From assembly GCF_009208735.1 (NCBI RefSeq), contig NZ_WFLJ01000014.1, positions 123,594 to 187,593 on the forward strand: DNA of 64,000 nucleotides. Reading direction: 5' to 3'. Positions 35,497 to 45,416 of the stretch are shown one piece after another. Position 1 is the first letter of the stretch. The number at the start of each line of letters is the position of its first letter. Source of the stretch: Janthinobacterium rivuli. Its GTDB lineage: Bacteria > Pseudomonadota > Gammaproteobacteria > Burkholderiales > Burkholderiaceae_D. Below the pieces are notes generated by a model that was given only the letters and a program-made list of their open reading frames with translations, had not been told where the DNA came from and ran no database searches. The translations under genes and the position numbers were made by a program.

Positions 35497-36717
35497 TCAT
35501 GCGCCCACGGCCAGGGCCGCGTGGCGTGCCGCCACCCACTCCTCGTTGGCCGGCTCCACGCCCACCACGATGCGGCTGGCAGCGCTGGAAATACGGCTGG
35601 CGTTGCGCGCATTCGCCTGCGCATCGAGCACGGGGCCAGTAAAGCCCAGCTCGGCGCAGATGCGCTGGCGCAGCTCGGCGCTGTGCTCGCCGATACCGGC
35701 TGTAAACACCAGCATGTCCAGCCCACCCAGCACGGCCGTCAGGGCGCCGATCTCGCGCACGATGCGGCGGATATATAAAGCCAGCGCGGCGCGGATGCGC
35801 TCGCCCGTGGCATCCTGCCGGTCCTGCTGCGCCAGCAGCACGGGTGGGTCGGCCGACACGCCCGACACGCCCAGCAAGCCCGATTCGTGGTACAGCACAT
35901 GCGCCACTTTTTCCAGCGACAGCTTCTCGATCTCCATCAGGTAGATCACGGCGCCCGGATCGAGCGAACCGCAGCGCGTGCCCATCATCAGGCCGTCGAG
36001 CGCGGAAAAGCCCATGGTGGTGGCCACGCTGTGCAAATTCTCCATGGCGCACAGGCTGGCGCCGCTGCCCAGGTGGGCGACGATGACCTTGCCGCGCGCG
36101 ACGGCACCGAAACGCTGCTCCAGCACCAGCGACTGGTATTCGTACGACAGGCCGTGGAAGCCATAGCGGCGCAAGCCCCGCTCCCACGCATCGTACGGCA
36201 GGGCCAGCATCTGCTCGACCTGCGGCACCGTGTGGTGGAAGGCCGTGTCGAAGCACGCCACCTGGGCGATGTCGGGACGCGATTCGAGCAGCACCTCGAT
36301 CGCCTCCAGCGCGAACGGCTGGTGCAGGGGCGCGAGCGGCACAAAGCTTTTCAGGTCCGCCAGCACGGTGAAGTCGATGCGCACGGGGGCGAAATACTTG
36401 CTGCCGCCATGCACCACGCGATGCGCCACGGCGCGCAGCGGACGCCCGGCCAGCTGCGTCACCACTTGCGCGCGGATGTATTCGAGGGCCGCATGATGGG
36501 GCAGCTCCGCATCGAGCTGCAAGGCCACCGCCGGCAGGCCGCCGGCGCGGTAGGTGGCGTTTTCGCGGCCGATGCCTTCGACCTTGCCGCTCCATTGCGC
36601 CTGCTGCGGCAGCACGCCGCCCGCCTGCTCGAACAGGGCGAACTTGATGCTCGACGAGCCGCAATTGAGCACCAGGATCAGGGAGCCGTCGGCGGCATGT
36701 TGGACTGCTGCGTTCAT
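35497..36717 (-). CDS. ackA: acetate kinase
   Basis: This 406-residue enzyme interconverts acetyl phosphate plus ADP and acetate plus ATP, giving substrate-level ATP when respiration is limited. The family start LILVLNCGSSSIKFALFEQ is at about residues 13-31. AHRVVHGG, FDTAFHHTVP, HLGSGASLCA and the C-terminal FTAGIGEHSAELR all match. Its ATG overlaps the stop of the phosphotransacylase gene (ATGA). It is the last gene of a long operon with an FNR-type promoter, consistent with fermentative or microaerobic use. Confidence 0.95.
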   Translation of the reverse strand: MNAAVQHAADGSLILVLNCGSSSIKFALFEQAGGVLPQQAQWSGKVEGIGRENATYRAGGLPAVALQLDAELPHHAALEYIRAQVVTQLAGRPLRAVAHRVVHGGSKYFAPVRIDFTVLADLKSFVPLAPLHQPFALEAIEVLLESRPDIAQVACFDTAFHHTVPQVEQMLALPYDAWERGLRRYGFHGLSYEYQSLVLEQRFGAVARGKVIVAHLGSGASLCAMENLHSVATTMGFSALDGLMMGTRCGSLDPGAVIYLMEIEKLSLEKVAHVLYHESGLLGVSGVSADPPVLLAQQDRQDATGERIRAALALYIRRIVREIGALTAVLGGLDMLVFTAGIGEHSAELRQRICAELGFTGPVLDAQANARNASRISSAASRIVVGVEPANEEWVAARHAALAVGA

Positions 36718-38129
36718 GGCGGCGTGCTCCGGTAATGGTTGGCCAGCATCACGGCGATGGCGCACGAGGCGATGCGGCTGGCGCGCGAATCGGCGCGGCT
36801 GGTCAGAATGACGGGAACCTTCGCGCCCAGCACGATGCCGGCGCTGTCCGCGTCGCCCATGTATTCGAGCTGCTTGGCCAGCATGTTGCCGCTTTCCAGG
36901 TCGGGCACCAGCAAGATATCGGCGCGGCCCGCCACCTCGGAAACGATGCCCTTGACGGTGGCGGCGGCGATCGAGACGGCGTTGTCGAAGGCCAGCGGGC
37001 CGTCGAGGATGGCCCCCGTGATCTGGCCACGGTCGGCCATCTTGCACAGGGCGGCAGCGTCCAGGGTGGCGGGCATGTCCGCGTTCACCGTTTCCACGGC
37101 GGCCAGGATGGCCACGCGCGGCATGGCCACGCCGATCACGTGGGCCAGGTCGATGGCGTTGCGCACGATATCGGCCTTCATGGCCAGGTTCGGCGCGATA
37201 TTGATGGCCGCGTCGGTGATGATGAAGGGGCGCGGATAGGCGGGCGTCTGCATCAGGAAGCAATGGCTGATGCGGCGCTTGGTGCGCAGGCCGGCGCTGG
37301 CCGACAGCACGGCCGACATCAGTTCATCCGTGTGCAGGCTGCCCTTCATCAGCGCCTCGACTTCGCCCTTGCCCGCCAGTTCGGCGCCGCGCGCGGCGGC
37401 CGCATGGCTATGCTCGACGTCCTCGATGGCGATGCCCTCCAGGCTCAGGCCAGCCTCCAGCGCCACCGCTTCCAGGCGCGCGCGCGGCGCCACCAGCACG
37501 GGCGTGATCAGGCCGGCGGCATGCGCGTCGAGCGCGCCCGACAGGCTAAGTTCATCGCAGGGGTGGATCACGGCCACCCGGATCGGACCCAGGGTGCGCG
37601 CGTGTTCCAGCAGGCGCCGCGTGCCGTCGCCGTTATGCAGACGCACTTCGGGCAGGGTGGCGCGCGCCCGCTCGATCCGCTCGGCGGGCGCGATCACCTG
37701 CGCCTCGCCGTCGAGCACCACGGCGCCGTGCTGGTTGACGCAGCGGCAGGCCAGGGTCACGTGGCGGTTGCGCGGCTCGAGGGCCGTGACGGTGACGCTG
37801 ATGGCCAGCGTATCGCCCACGCGCACCGGTTGCAGAAAGCGCAGGGTCTGGCCCGTGTAGACGGTGCCGGCGCCGGGCAGGCGGGTGCCCAGCACGGCGG
37901 AAATGAGGGCCGCGCCCCACATGCCGTGGGCGATGACGCCCTGGTAGCGGCTGGAGGCGGCAAATTCGGCATCGAGGTGCTGCGGATTGTCGTCGCCCGA
38001 CATCACCGCGAACAGGGCGATATCGTCCATGCTCAGGGTGCGCGTGATGCTGGCGCTGTCGCCGATGGCGATCTGGTCGAAGGTGCGGTTACGCACGATA
38101 TGCAAATCTTCGTCTTGGGTAGTAGTCAT
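36714..38129 (-). CDS. bifunctional MaoC-like hydratase / phosphate acetyl(butyryl)transferase
   Basis: This 471-residue two-domain enzyme has an N-terminal MaoC hot-dog domain (residues 10-150: FDQIAIGDSASITRTLSMDDIALFAVMSGDDNPQHLD, then VIAHGMWGAALISAVLGTRLPGAGTVY) with the usual Asp and His. The C-terminal phosphotransacylase domain of the PTA/PTB family (residues 175-465) includes GLITPVLVAPRARLEA, KGSLHTDELMSAVL and VPDLESGNMLAKQLEY. The second domain would turn an acyl-CoA into an acyl phosphate for the adjacent kinase. The MaoC domain suggests acyl-CoA substrates beyond acetyl-CoA. It lies 9 bases after the DUF3141 gene. Confidence 0.9.
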   Translation of the reverse strand: MTTTQDEDLHIVRNRTFDQIAIGDSASITRTLSMDDIALFAVMSGDDNPQHLDAEFAASSRYQGVIAHGMWGAALISAVLGTRLPGAGTVYTGQTLRFLQPVRVGDTLAISVTVTALEPRNRHVTLACRCVNQHGAVVLDGEAQVIAPAERIERARATLPEVRLHNGDGTRRLLEHARTLGPIRVAVIHPCDELSLSGALDAHAAGLITPVLVAPRARLEAVALEAGLSLEGIAIEDVEHSHAAAARGAELAGKGEVEALMKGSLHTDELMSAVLSASAGLRTKRRISHCFLMQTPAYPRPFIITDAAINIAPNLAMKADIVRNAIDLAHVIGVAMPRVAILAAVETVNADMPATLDAAALCKMADRGQITGAILDGPLAFDNAVSIAAATVKGIVSEVAGRADILLVPDLESGNMLAKQLEYMGDADSAGIVLGAKVPVILTSRADSRASRIASCAIAVMLANHYRSTPP

Positions 38130-38138
38130 CGTGGTCTT

Positions 38139-40403
38139 CTAGGCAGAGGTAATGTGTTTGGCCGGCTTGGCTTTCGGCCCGGCATGGGATGCGCGCGCGT
38201 CCGGCGGCAGCGCCTTCGCTTGCTCCTTGACCGCGCGCTCGAAGACGTCCAGCATCTGCTGCAGGCTCGCTTCCTCGTCCGGCGTCGGCGCTTCGGGCAC
38301 TTGCAGCACCTGCTGCAGCCACTCGGCCAGCGCGCCGATGTCGTCCGGCTCGGCGCGCGACAGCAAGGTCGGCAAGGCGGCGATGGCGGCATCGAAATCA
38401 TGCAGCATCAGGCGCGCCTGCTGGCGTACGATGGCGCGGAATTCCTCCATGCTGACGCCTTGCCGGTATTGCGGCTTGATCAGTTTGAGGGCCAGGTTGA
38501 CCCTGCGCTCGTCGGCGATCATGCGGAAGCGGTAGATGTAGAACAGCGCGCGCACGGCCGCCTCCACCAGGCCGCCGCGCTGCATGTCCTCGTCCATCTT
38601 GCGCGTTTCGCAGCGCACGTACTCGCAATGCTCGGGCGAGATGCCGGGATGGGGGCGCGGCGGCGTGGCGTCGCCGATGGCTTGTCCCGTCAACGCCTGC
38701 ACCAGGGGCGAGCCGTACACCAGATCGAAGGTGGTTTCCTGCAGCGTGTCGCGCCAGTCGCGCCAGCTGTTCAAGCCGGCCGTGATGGCGCCGGAGACGG
38801 CTTCCTGCATGGCCAGCAGCGGGTTGTCGGGCGATACCGGCTGGCGGTGGGCGCGCACTTTTTCCGCCTCCTTGGCCACCAGCCGGGCCAGCGGGTTGTG
38901 GTCCGTCCAGCGCTCGTACGACACGCGCAGCGGATGCGCGAGCTGCAGGAAGCGCGCCGACTGCGGCGTGACCATGGCGCGCACCCATGGCTGCGCAAAC
39001 GTGCGGTACAAGGCCAGGTTCACCTCGGACACGCGCGCGGCGGCGGCGAACTTGCGGTCGTTTTCCACGCTGGGCTGCACGATGGCGCGCACATCCTCGA
39101 TGCCGCGGTGCTCGACCTGCAGCACGTAGTCGCCGCTGGCCAGGTCGGCGTTCGGCGTATCGGGCGTCTTGTCGACGATCCGCGCTTCGTAGATGCCGGC
39201 CGGCAGCAGGTTGATCAGGTCGATATTGCTGGCGAATTTCTGGTGTTCCTTGTGCCCCACCTTGGCCGAGACGAAGATGCCCAGGTGGCCGATGCTGTCA
39301 TGGATGGCATACACGATGGTCTGGTCGTGCAGCAGCACGTCGTTGTCGTCGCGGTACAGGTCCGTGATCCAGCCCAGCGCCTGCGGCGGCGGCGTGATGT
39401 TGTCGCCGTTCGAGCAAAACACGACGATGGGCGAGCGGATATTGCGCAAGTCCAGGCGCACGCCATCGGAGGTGATCAATTCGGCCGTGGCCAGGCGGTT
39501 GCCGATGAACAGATTGTCGACGATGTACTGCATCTCGACGTCGTTGAGGAAGACGTGGCCGCCCCAGTATTTTTCAAATTCCAGGTAGCGGGGCGCTTCC
39601 GTATCGATGTTCGCGTACAGGTTGTACTGCTTGCTCCACAGCGTGTTGGCCGGGTTCAGCTTCTCGAAATTCTGCACCAGGCTGGCGCCGTCGAAACGGC
39701 CGTTGCCCAGGTCGCCCGCCAGCGCCGTGGCCCAGCTCCCGCCCATCAGCCCACCCGCGTAGCGCATCGGATTGCGGCCATGCCAGCCGGCCCAGTACGA
39801 CACGGGCGCGCCGGCCACGATGATGGGGCCGAACAGCTCCGGGCGCATGGCCGCCGTCATGAGGATTTGCCAGCCCGCCTGGCAATTGCCGATGACGACG
39901 GGCTTGCCCTCGCTGAGCGGATGCAGGGCGATGACTTGCTCCAGGAAGGCCGCCTCGGCGTGCATCACGTCTTCCACCGTCTGTCCCGGCACGGGATCGG
40001 GCAGGAAGCCGATGAAGTAGCACGGATGGCCGGCGCGCAGGGCCACGCCGATCTCGCTCTCGGCCTTGAAGCCGCCGATGCCGGGGCCGTGTCCCGCGCG
40101 CGGATCGACGACGACGAATGGCCGCTTCGACGGATCCGGTTCGGGCGCATCGGGCGTCAGGATGCGCGCCAGGCCGTAGTTGACGGGACGCGCCAGCTCC
40201 AGGCCCGACATCACCAGTTCGGCGGGGAAGTCCAGCACGTTCGGCACTTCCTCGGCCAGATGCTCCTGGTACTGGTTGCCGCGCCGGCGCATCACGTCCG
40301 CGTACAGCACGATGCGCTGCCACGAGTCGCGCGCATAGTCGCCCAGCACGCCCAGCGACGGCACGCCGCCGGTGGAGAAAAATGGTGCAGCTTCGGTTGT
40401 CAT
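38139..40403 (-). CDS. DUF3141 protein (alpha/beta-hydrolase, PhaC/depolymerase-like)
   Basis: This 754-residue protein is of the DUF3141 family, whose N-terminal two thirds resembles alpha/beta-hydrolases related to polyhydroxyalkanoate synthases and depolymerases. The nucleophile elbow appears as VIGNCQAGWQILM (Cys within GNCQAG, as in PhaC GxCxG). FVVVDPRAGHGPGIGGFKAESEIG and WGGHVFLNDVEMQYIVDNLFIGNRL are family blocks, and SIGHLGIFVSAKVG supplies a likely His. The C-terminal part is helical and charged. The ATG at 40403 has aaagga 6-7 bases before it. Its neighbours are phosphotransacylase and acetate kinase, so acyl-CoA or storage-polymer metabolism under low oxygen is plausible. Confidence 0.85.
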   Translation of the reverse strand: MTTEAAPFFSTGGVPSLGVLGDYARDSWQRIVLYADVMRRRGNQYQEHLAEEVPNVLDFPAELVMSGLELARPVNYGLARILTPDAPEPDPSKRPFVVVDPRAGHGPGIGGFKAESEIGVALRAGHPCYFIGFLPDPVPGQTVEDVMHAEAAFLEQVIALHPLSEGKPVVIGNCQAGWQILMTAAMRPELFGPIIVAGAPVSYWAGWHGRNPMRYAGGLMGGSWATALAGDLGNGRFDGASLVQNFEKLNPANTLWSKQYNLYANIDTEAPRYLEFEKYWGGHVFLNDVEMQYIVDNLFIGNRLATAELITSDGVRLDLRNIRSPIVVFCSNGDNITPPPQALGWITDLYRDDNDVLLHDQTIVYAIHDSIGHLGIFVSAKVGHKEHQKFASNIDLINLLPAGIYEARIVDKTPDTPNADLASGDYVLQVEHRGIEDVRAIVQPSVENDRKFAAAARVSEVNLALYRTFAQPWVRAMVTPQSARFLQLAHPLRVSYERWTDHNPLARLVAKEAEKVRAHRQPVSPDNPLLAMQEAVSGAITAGLNSWRDWRDTLQETTFDLVYGSPLVQALTGQAIGDATPPRPHPGISPEHCEYVRCETRKMDEDMQRGGLVEAAVRALFYIYRFRMIADERRVNLALKLIKPQYRQGVSMEEFRAIVRQQARLMLHDFDAAIAALPTLLSRAEPDDIGALAEWLQQVLQVPEAPTPDEEASLQQMLDVFERAVKEQAKALPPDARASHAGPKAKPAKHITSA

Positions 40404-40450
40404 GGCTATCCTTTTCAAGCAAAAAACGCCGGACCATTCCGGCGCGGGGG

Positions 40451-41575
40451 CTACGCCATCTGGCTGATGGTCTTGCGAAAGCGCGCCAGCGCGAAGGTAA
40501 ACAGGGCCGTGCCGATGGCCAGCAGGGCCAGGAACGGTTTCCACACCACGTCGATGCCGGCGCCCCGGTACAGGATCGCCTGGCTCAATTCGACGAAATG
40601 CGTGGTCGGCGCGATCAGCATGATGTTCTGCACCAGCTCGGGCATGCTTTCGCGCGGCGTGCTGCCGCCCGAGAGCATCTGCAGCGGCAGCAGCACGAGA
40701 ATCAGCAGCATGCCGAACTGCGGCATGCTGCGCGCCACGGTGGCGAGGAAAATGCCCATCGACGTGGTGGCGAACAGGTGCAGCGCAGCGCCGCACAGGA
40801 ACAGCGCGATCGAGCCTTCGATGGGCACGTGCAGCATGCCGCGCACCACCAGGTTCAGCGACAGGGCGGCGGCCAGCAGCACCACCAGGCCCATCGACCA
40901 GACCTTGCCCAGCATGATCTCGGCCGGCGTCACGGGCATCACCAGCAAATGCTCGATGGTGCCGTGTTCGCGCTCGCGGATCAGGGCCGCGCCCGTGAGG
41001 ATGATCGACAGCATGGTCACCTGGTTGATGAGTTCCATCAGCGAGCCAAACCACGCCTGGCTCAGCGACGGGTTGAAGCGCGCGCGCATCACCAGCTCCA
41101 CCGGCGAGACCGTCGCGCCCCGATAGCGCTTGGCGAATTCGGAGATTTCACCGGCGACGATCTGCTGGATGTAGCCGCTGCCGCTGAAGGCCTGGCTCAT
41201 GCGCGTGGCGTCGACGTTCAGCTGCAGCTCCGCCTGGCGTCCGCCCAGCACGTCGGCCTGCAGCTTGGGCGGGATCGTCAGCACGAAGGTGTACTGGCCC
41301 GCGTCCAGGCCCGCATCGACCTGGCTCTGGTTGATCATGGCCGGCGGCGTGAACTGCGGCGGGAAGAAGGCCGAGGCGATGCGCCCGGACAGGGGCGAGC
41401 CATCCTCGTCGACGATGGCGATCGAGGCCATGTGCAGGGTTTCCGGCTTGGCCGTGGCGGCCACGTAGATGGCAAGTGTAAACGTGTAGAGGATCAGGAT
41501 CAGCATCATGGGATCGCGGATCAGGCTCCAGATTTCCTTCACGCCCAGGCGGTAGATGTTTTCAAGGTGGCGCAT
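40451..41575 (-). CDS. ABC-2 type transporter permease (YhhJ/YbhR-like)
   Basis: This 374-residue inner-membrane permease has one N-terminal helix, a large periplasmic domain and five C-terminal helices, the usual ABC-2 export layout. The block LIREREHGTIEHLLVMPVTPAEIMLGKVWSMGLV is diagnostic. It overlaps the stop of the RbbA-like gene by one base and should form the exporter with it. With the membrane-fusion and outer-membrane proteins upstream, it would complete an envelope-spanning export path. The substrate is unknown. Confidence 0.9.
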   Translation of the reverse strand: MRHLENIYRLGVKEIWSLIRDPMMLILILYTFTLAIYVAATAKPETLHMASIAIVDEDGSPLSGRIASAFFPPQFTPPAMINQSQVDAGLDAGQYTFVLTIPPKLQADVLGGRQAELQLNVDATRMSQAFSGSGYIQQIVAGEISEFAKRYRGATVSPVELVMRARFNPSLSQAWFGSLMELINQVTMLSIILTGAALIREREHGTIEHLLVMPVTPAEIMLGKVWSMGLVVLLAAALSLNLVVRGMLHVPIEGSIALFLCGAALHLFATTSMGIFLATVARSMPQFGMLLILVLLPLQMLSGGSTPRESMPELVQNIMLIAPTTHFVELSQAILYRGAGIDVVWKPFLALLAIGTALFTFALARFRKTISQMA

Positions 41576-44328
41576 CAGCTCTCCTGTTTCTTCAGCAGCG
41601 CCACCGTCACGCCGAGGATCACGGGAATGGCGAGGATCAATGGCCAGAACGAGGCGTGCAGGTCGCCGAACCCCAGCGCCTTGTTGAACACGCCCCGGCT
41701 GATATTGAGCATGTGCGTGGCCGGGTACATCAGGCCGATGGCCTTGCCCACGCCTTCCATCGACGAGACGGGATTGAGCAGGCCGGAAAACTGGATGGCC
41801 GGGATCATGGTGCCGATCATGGTCACGAACAGGGCCGCGATCTGGCTGCGCGTAAACGTCGAGGCGAACAGGCCGATGCCGGTGGCGCAGATATTGTAGA
41901 TGAAGGTGGCGCCGATCAGGGTCGGCAGGCTGCCCTTGATCGGCACGCCGAAGGCCGTCACCGCCAGCAGCGCCATGAGGATGAAATTGAGCATGGCCAG
42001 CAGCACGTACGGCACCTGCTTGCCGAGCAAGAATTCGAGGCGCGTGACGGGCGTCACGTACAGATTGATGATGGAGCCCAGTTCCTTTTCACGCACCACG
42101 GACAGCGCCGCCAGCATGGCCGGCAGCATCAGCAGCAGCAGGGGAATCACGGCCGGCACCATGGCCGGCAGGCTTTTCACGTCGGGGTTGTAGCGGTAGC
42201 GCGTCTGGATGGCGACCGGGTTGCTCAGCGTGATGCCATAGCGGTGCAAGGCCTGGTCGGCCAGCCACAGCTGGTGCATGCCCTGCACGTAGCCCTGCAC
42301 GGTTTCGGCGCGCATCGGCATGGCGCCGTCGATCCACGCGCCCACCTGGGCTGGCGCGCCGCGCTGCACGTCGCGCGCAAAGCCGGGCGGAATCTCGATG
42401 GCCAGCGACAGTTCGCCGCTGCGCATGCGCTTGTCGATATCGGCATAGTCGCGCAGGGGCGGGCGTTCGACGAAGTAGCGCGAGCCGGCCAGGTTGTTCG
42501 TGTAATTCTGGCTCAGGGTGGTCTGGTCGTGGTCGAGCACCGCATAACTCAAGTCTTCGACGTCCAGGCTGATGCCAAAGCCGATGACGAACAGCAGCAG
42601 CACGGAGCCGCCCAGCGCCAGGGTCAGGCGCACGGGATCGCGGCGCAGTTCCAGCGTTTCGCGCCACATGTAGCTGAGCATGCGCCCCAGGCTGAAACGG
42701 CTGCGCCGGTGCTGCGGCGCTGGTGCCTGCACCGCCGCTTGCTGCGCGGGCGCCGGCGTTTCCTGCACTGCCGCCGGCGCCGTGCCGCCGCCCGCCTCTT
42801 CCAGGTAGGCGATGAAGGCCGCTTCCAGCGATGGCGCGCCCTTCTTGCGCACCAGTTCGGCCGGCGCATCGCTGACCAGCACTTTACCGGCATGCATCAG
42901 CGAGATGCGGTCGCAGCGCTCGGCCTCGTTCATGAAGTGGGTGGAAATGAAGATGGTGACGCGGTCGCGCCGCGCCAGCTCGATCATCAGGCGCCAGAAA
43001 TTGTCGCGCGCGATGGGGTCGACGCCGGACGTGGGCTCGTCGAGGATCAGCATTTCCGGCTTGTGCACCATGGCCACGGCCAGCGACAGGCGCTGGCGTA
43101 TGCCCAGCGGCAGGCTGTCTGGCAGGTCGTCCATCACGGCGCGCAAGTCGAAGCGCTGCGCCATTTCGTCGATGCGGGCGGCGATTTCCGCTTCCGGCAC
43201 GTGGAACAGGCGCGCGTGCAGCACCAGGTTCTGGCGCACCGTCAGTTCGCTGTACAGAGAGAATGCCTGCGACATGTAACCGACCCTGCGGCGCGTGTCG
43301 ATATCGTTGGAATCGACCTCCTTGCCGAACAGCCAGGCCTTGCCTTCCGTGGCCGGCAGCAAGCCCGTGAGCATCTTCATGGTGGTCGACTTGCCGCAAC
43401 CGTTCGAGCCGAGAAAGCCGAAGATCTCGCCGCGGCCGATGCGGAAATTCACATGGTCGACGGCCGTGAAGTCGCCGAAGCGCATGGTCAGGTCTTGCGC
43501 CTCGATGGCGACGTCCTGCGCGCTGGCCGCGTCCAGCGGCGTGATGACGACGGGCTGGTGACCGGCGCGCTTGGCGTCGGGCAGCAGCTTGATGAAAGCC
43601 GCTTCCAGGTTGGCGCTGTCCGTGCGCGCCAGCAGTTCGGCCGGCGAGCCCGTACCCCGCACCTTGCCGTCATCCATGGCCACCAGCCAATCGAAGCGCT
43701 GCGCCTCGTCCATGTAGGCGGTGGCCACCATCACGCTCATTTGCGGACGCTGCACGCGGATGCCGGCGATCAGGTCCCAGAACTGGGCGCGCGCCAGCGG
43801 ATCGACGCCGGTGGTCGGCTCATCGAGAATGAGCAGGTCGGGATCGTGGATCAGCGCGCAGCACAGGCCCAGCTTCTGCTTCATGCCGCCCGACAGCTTG
43901 CCCGCCGGGCGCGCCAGGAACGGTTGCAAACCCGTGCTGCGGGTCAGCTGGTCGATGCGGCGCCGGCGCTCGGCCGCGTCATGGCCGAACAGGCGCGCGA
44001 AGAACTGCAGGTTTTCCTCGACCGACAGGGTCGGATACAGATTCTTGCCCAGGCCTTGCGGCATGTAGGCGATACGGGGACAGACGTCGTCGCGGTGGCG
44101 CGCATCGCGCATGTCGCCGCCCAGCGCCATCACGCTGCCCTGCTGCACGGCGCGCGCGCCGGCCACCAGCGACAGCAGACTCGATTTGCCCACGCCATCG
44201 GGGCCGATCAAGCCCACCATGCAGCCCGCCGGCACGTCGAGGTCGATGCCGTCGAGCGCCACCGTCTTGCCGTAATGCTGGCTGACGCCCCGGATGCTGA
44301 CGACGAAATTGTTCACATCCATGGTCAC
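41575..44328 (-). CDS. RbbA-like ABC protein: two ATPase domains fused to an ABC-2 permease
   Basis: This 917-residue protein carries two nucleotide-binding domains and a C-terminal permease. The first ATPase (residues 8-235) has Walker [43 protein letters not shown]. The second (285-510) has [10 protein letters not shown] and a degraded signature ([35 protein letters not shown], where LSGG reads LPLG). An Ala/Pro/Gln linker follows, then about six helices from residue 575 ([22 protein letters not shown]). Length matches RbbA/YhiH. It is coupled to the membrane-fusion gene (ATGA). Export is inferred from its company rather than ribosome work. Confidence 0.9.
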   Translation of the reverse strand: MTMDVNNFVVSIRGVSQHYGKTVALDGIDLDVPAGCMVGLIGPDGVGKSSLLSLVAGARAVQQGSVMALGGDMRDARHRDDVCPRIAYMPQGLGKNLYPTLSVEENLQFFARLFGHDAAERRRRIDQLTRSTGLQPFLARPAGKLSGGMKQKLGLCCALIHDPDLLILDEPTTGVDPLARAQFWDLIAGIRVQRPQMSVMVATAYMDEAQRFDWLVAMDDGKVRGTGSPAELLARTDSANLEAAFIKLLPDAKRAGHQPVVITPLDAASAQDVAIEAQDLTMRFGDFTAVDHVNFRIGRGEIFGFLGSNGCGKSTTMKMLTGLLPATEGKAWLFGKEVDSNDIDTRRRVGYMSQAFSLYSELTVRQNLVLHARLFHVPEAEIAARIDEMAQRFDLRAVMDDLPDSLPLGIRQRLSLAVAMVHKPEMLILDEPTSGVDPIARDNFWRLMIELARRDRVTIFISTHFMNEAERCDRISLMHAGKVLVSDAPAELVRKKGAPSLEAAFIAYLEEAGGGTAPAAVQETPAPAQQAAVQAPAPQHRRSRFSLGRMLSYMWRETLELRRDPVRLTLALGGSVLLLFVIGFGISLDVEDLSYAVLDHDQTTLSQNYTNNLAGSRYFVERPPLRDYADIDKRMRSGELSLAIEIPPGFARDVQRGAPAQVGAWIDGAMPMRAETVQGYVQGMHQLWLADQALHRYGITLSNPVAIQTRYRYNPDVKSLPAMVPAVIPLLLLMLPAMLAALSVVREKELGSIINLYVTPVTRLEFLLGKQVPYVLLAMLNFILMALLAVTAFGVPIKGSLPTLIGATFIYNICATGIGLFASTFTRSQIAALFVTMIGTMIPAIQFSGLLNPVSSMEGVGKAIGLMYPATHMLNISRGVFNKALGFGDLHASFWPLILAIPVILGVTVALLKKQES

Positions 44329-45398
44329 TGCGGAACCTTCGTCGTCAGTTCAGCGGGCCATGCCTGCTTCGCATCGAGACGCACCCAGGCCACGCCGGGC
44401 AAGCCCACTTTCACCAGCGCCAGGTGCTTTTGCAGCAGCTCGCGGCTGATCTGCGCCTTCACACGGAACATCAGCTTCTGGCGCTCGCTGGCCGTTTCCA
44501 CCGTCTTCGGCGTGAACTGCGCGCTGGCGGCGACAAATGAGATCGTTGCCGGAATCACGTAATTGGGCGCCGCGTCGAGGATGATGCGCACTTCGCCGCC
44601 CATCGCCACCTTGCCGGCCGCCGTCTCGGGCAGGAAGAAGGTCATGTAGACGTCCGACAGGTCGACCAGGTTGAGGACCTTGCCGCCGCCGGCCAGCACT
44701 TCACCCTGCTGCGCCACCAGGTATTGCACGCGGCCGTCGCGCGGCGCCGCAAGCTGGCCATCGGCCAGGTCGGAATCGATGCGCGCCGTGGTCGCCTCGG
44801 CGGCGACGACGGCGGAGCGCGAGCCAACCACCTGCGCCTTGGCCGCGTCAATGGCCGCCTGCGCCGCCGTCACCTGCGCCTTGGCCGCATTCAGGGCCGC
44901 GGCCACGCTGCGCACGCGGGCGCGGTCGTCGTCGAGTTCCTGCACCGAGGAAGCGCCCTCTTTCGACAGGGTTTCGGAACGGGCCAGGCGGCGCCTGGCC
45001 GCATCGAGTTCGCTTTCGCGCTGCGCCACCATGGCCAGCGCGGCCGCCTTGTCGCTCTCGCGCACGGCCACCTGCGCCTGCGCGCCGACCACGGCGTCGG
45101 ACGCCTGCTGCTGGCGCGCGCGCGCCTCGTCGCGCTGGGCCACTAGGGAATCGACCTGCATGGTGGCCAGCGGCTGGCCTGCCTTGACGAAGTCGCCCTC
45201 GCGCACGAGGATTTCCTTGACCCGGCCGGCCAGCTTGGTGGCGACATCGATTTCCGTCGCTTCGATGCGGCCATTGCCGCTGACAAAACCTTCGCCCGGA
45301 CCCGTGGGGCGCATTTTTTGCCAGGCCGCATAGCCCAGCACGAGAACGGCCACGACCAGCGCCGCGGGGATGAGTTTTTTCTTCAGTTGAGCATTCAT
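44325..45398 (-). CDS. HlyD-family membrane-fusion protein
   Basis: This 357-residue periplasmic adaptor is anchored by one N-terminal helix ([18 protein letters not shown]). The lipoyl-type half motif [36 protein letters not shown] is followed by a long Ala/Gln-rich coiled coil (about residues 80-185), then the second half motif and a beta-barrel domain. It would bridge the ABC exporter to the outer-membrane factor encoded 18 bases upstream. Confidence 0.92.
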   Translation of the reverse strand: MNAQLKKKLIPAALVVAVLVLGYAAWQKMRPTGPGEGFVSGNGRIEATEIDVATKLAGRVKEILVREGDFVKAGQPLATMQVDSLVAQRDEARARQQQASDAVVGAQAQVAVRESDKAAALAMVAQRESELDAARRRLARSETLSKEGASSVQELDDDRARVRSVAAALNAAKAQVTAAQAAIDAAKAQVVGSRSAVVAAEATTARIDSDLADGQLAAPRDGRVQYLVAQQGEVLAGGGKVLNLVDLSDVYMTFFLPETAAGKVAMGGEVRIILDAAPNYVIPATISFVAASAQFTPKTVETASERQKLMFRVKAQISRELLQKHLALVKVGLPGVAWVRLDAKQAWPAELTTKVPQ

Positions 45399-45416
45399 GG
45401 TATCGGGGCGATCAAA

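Noticed and set aside
36735..41126. 1463-codon open frame on the plus strand
   Set aside because: It lies opposite the phosphotransacylase, DUF3141 and permease genes. Composition is typical of an antisense frame and no family pattern appears.
41656..44562. 968-codon open frame on the plus strand opposite the RbbA-like gene
   Set aside because: The minus-strand protein has two complete ATPase domains. The opposite frame is low-complexity and unsupported.
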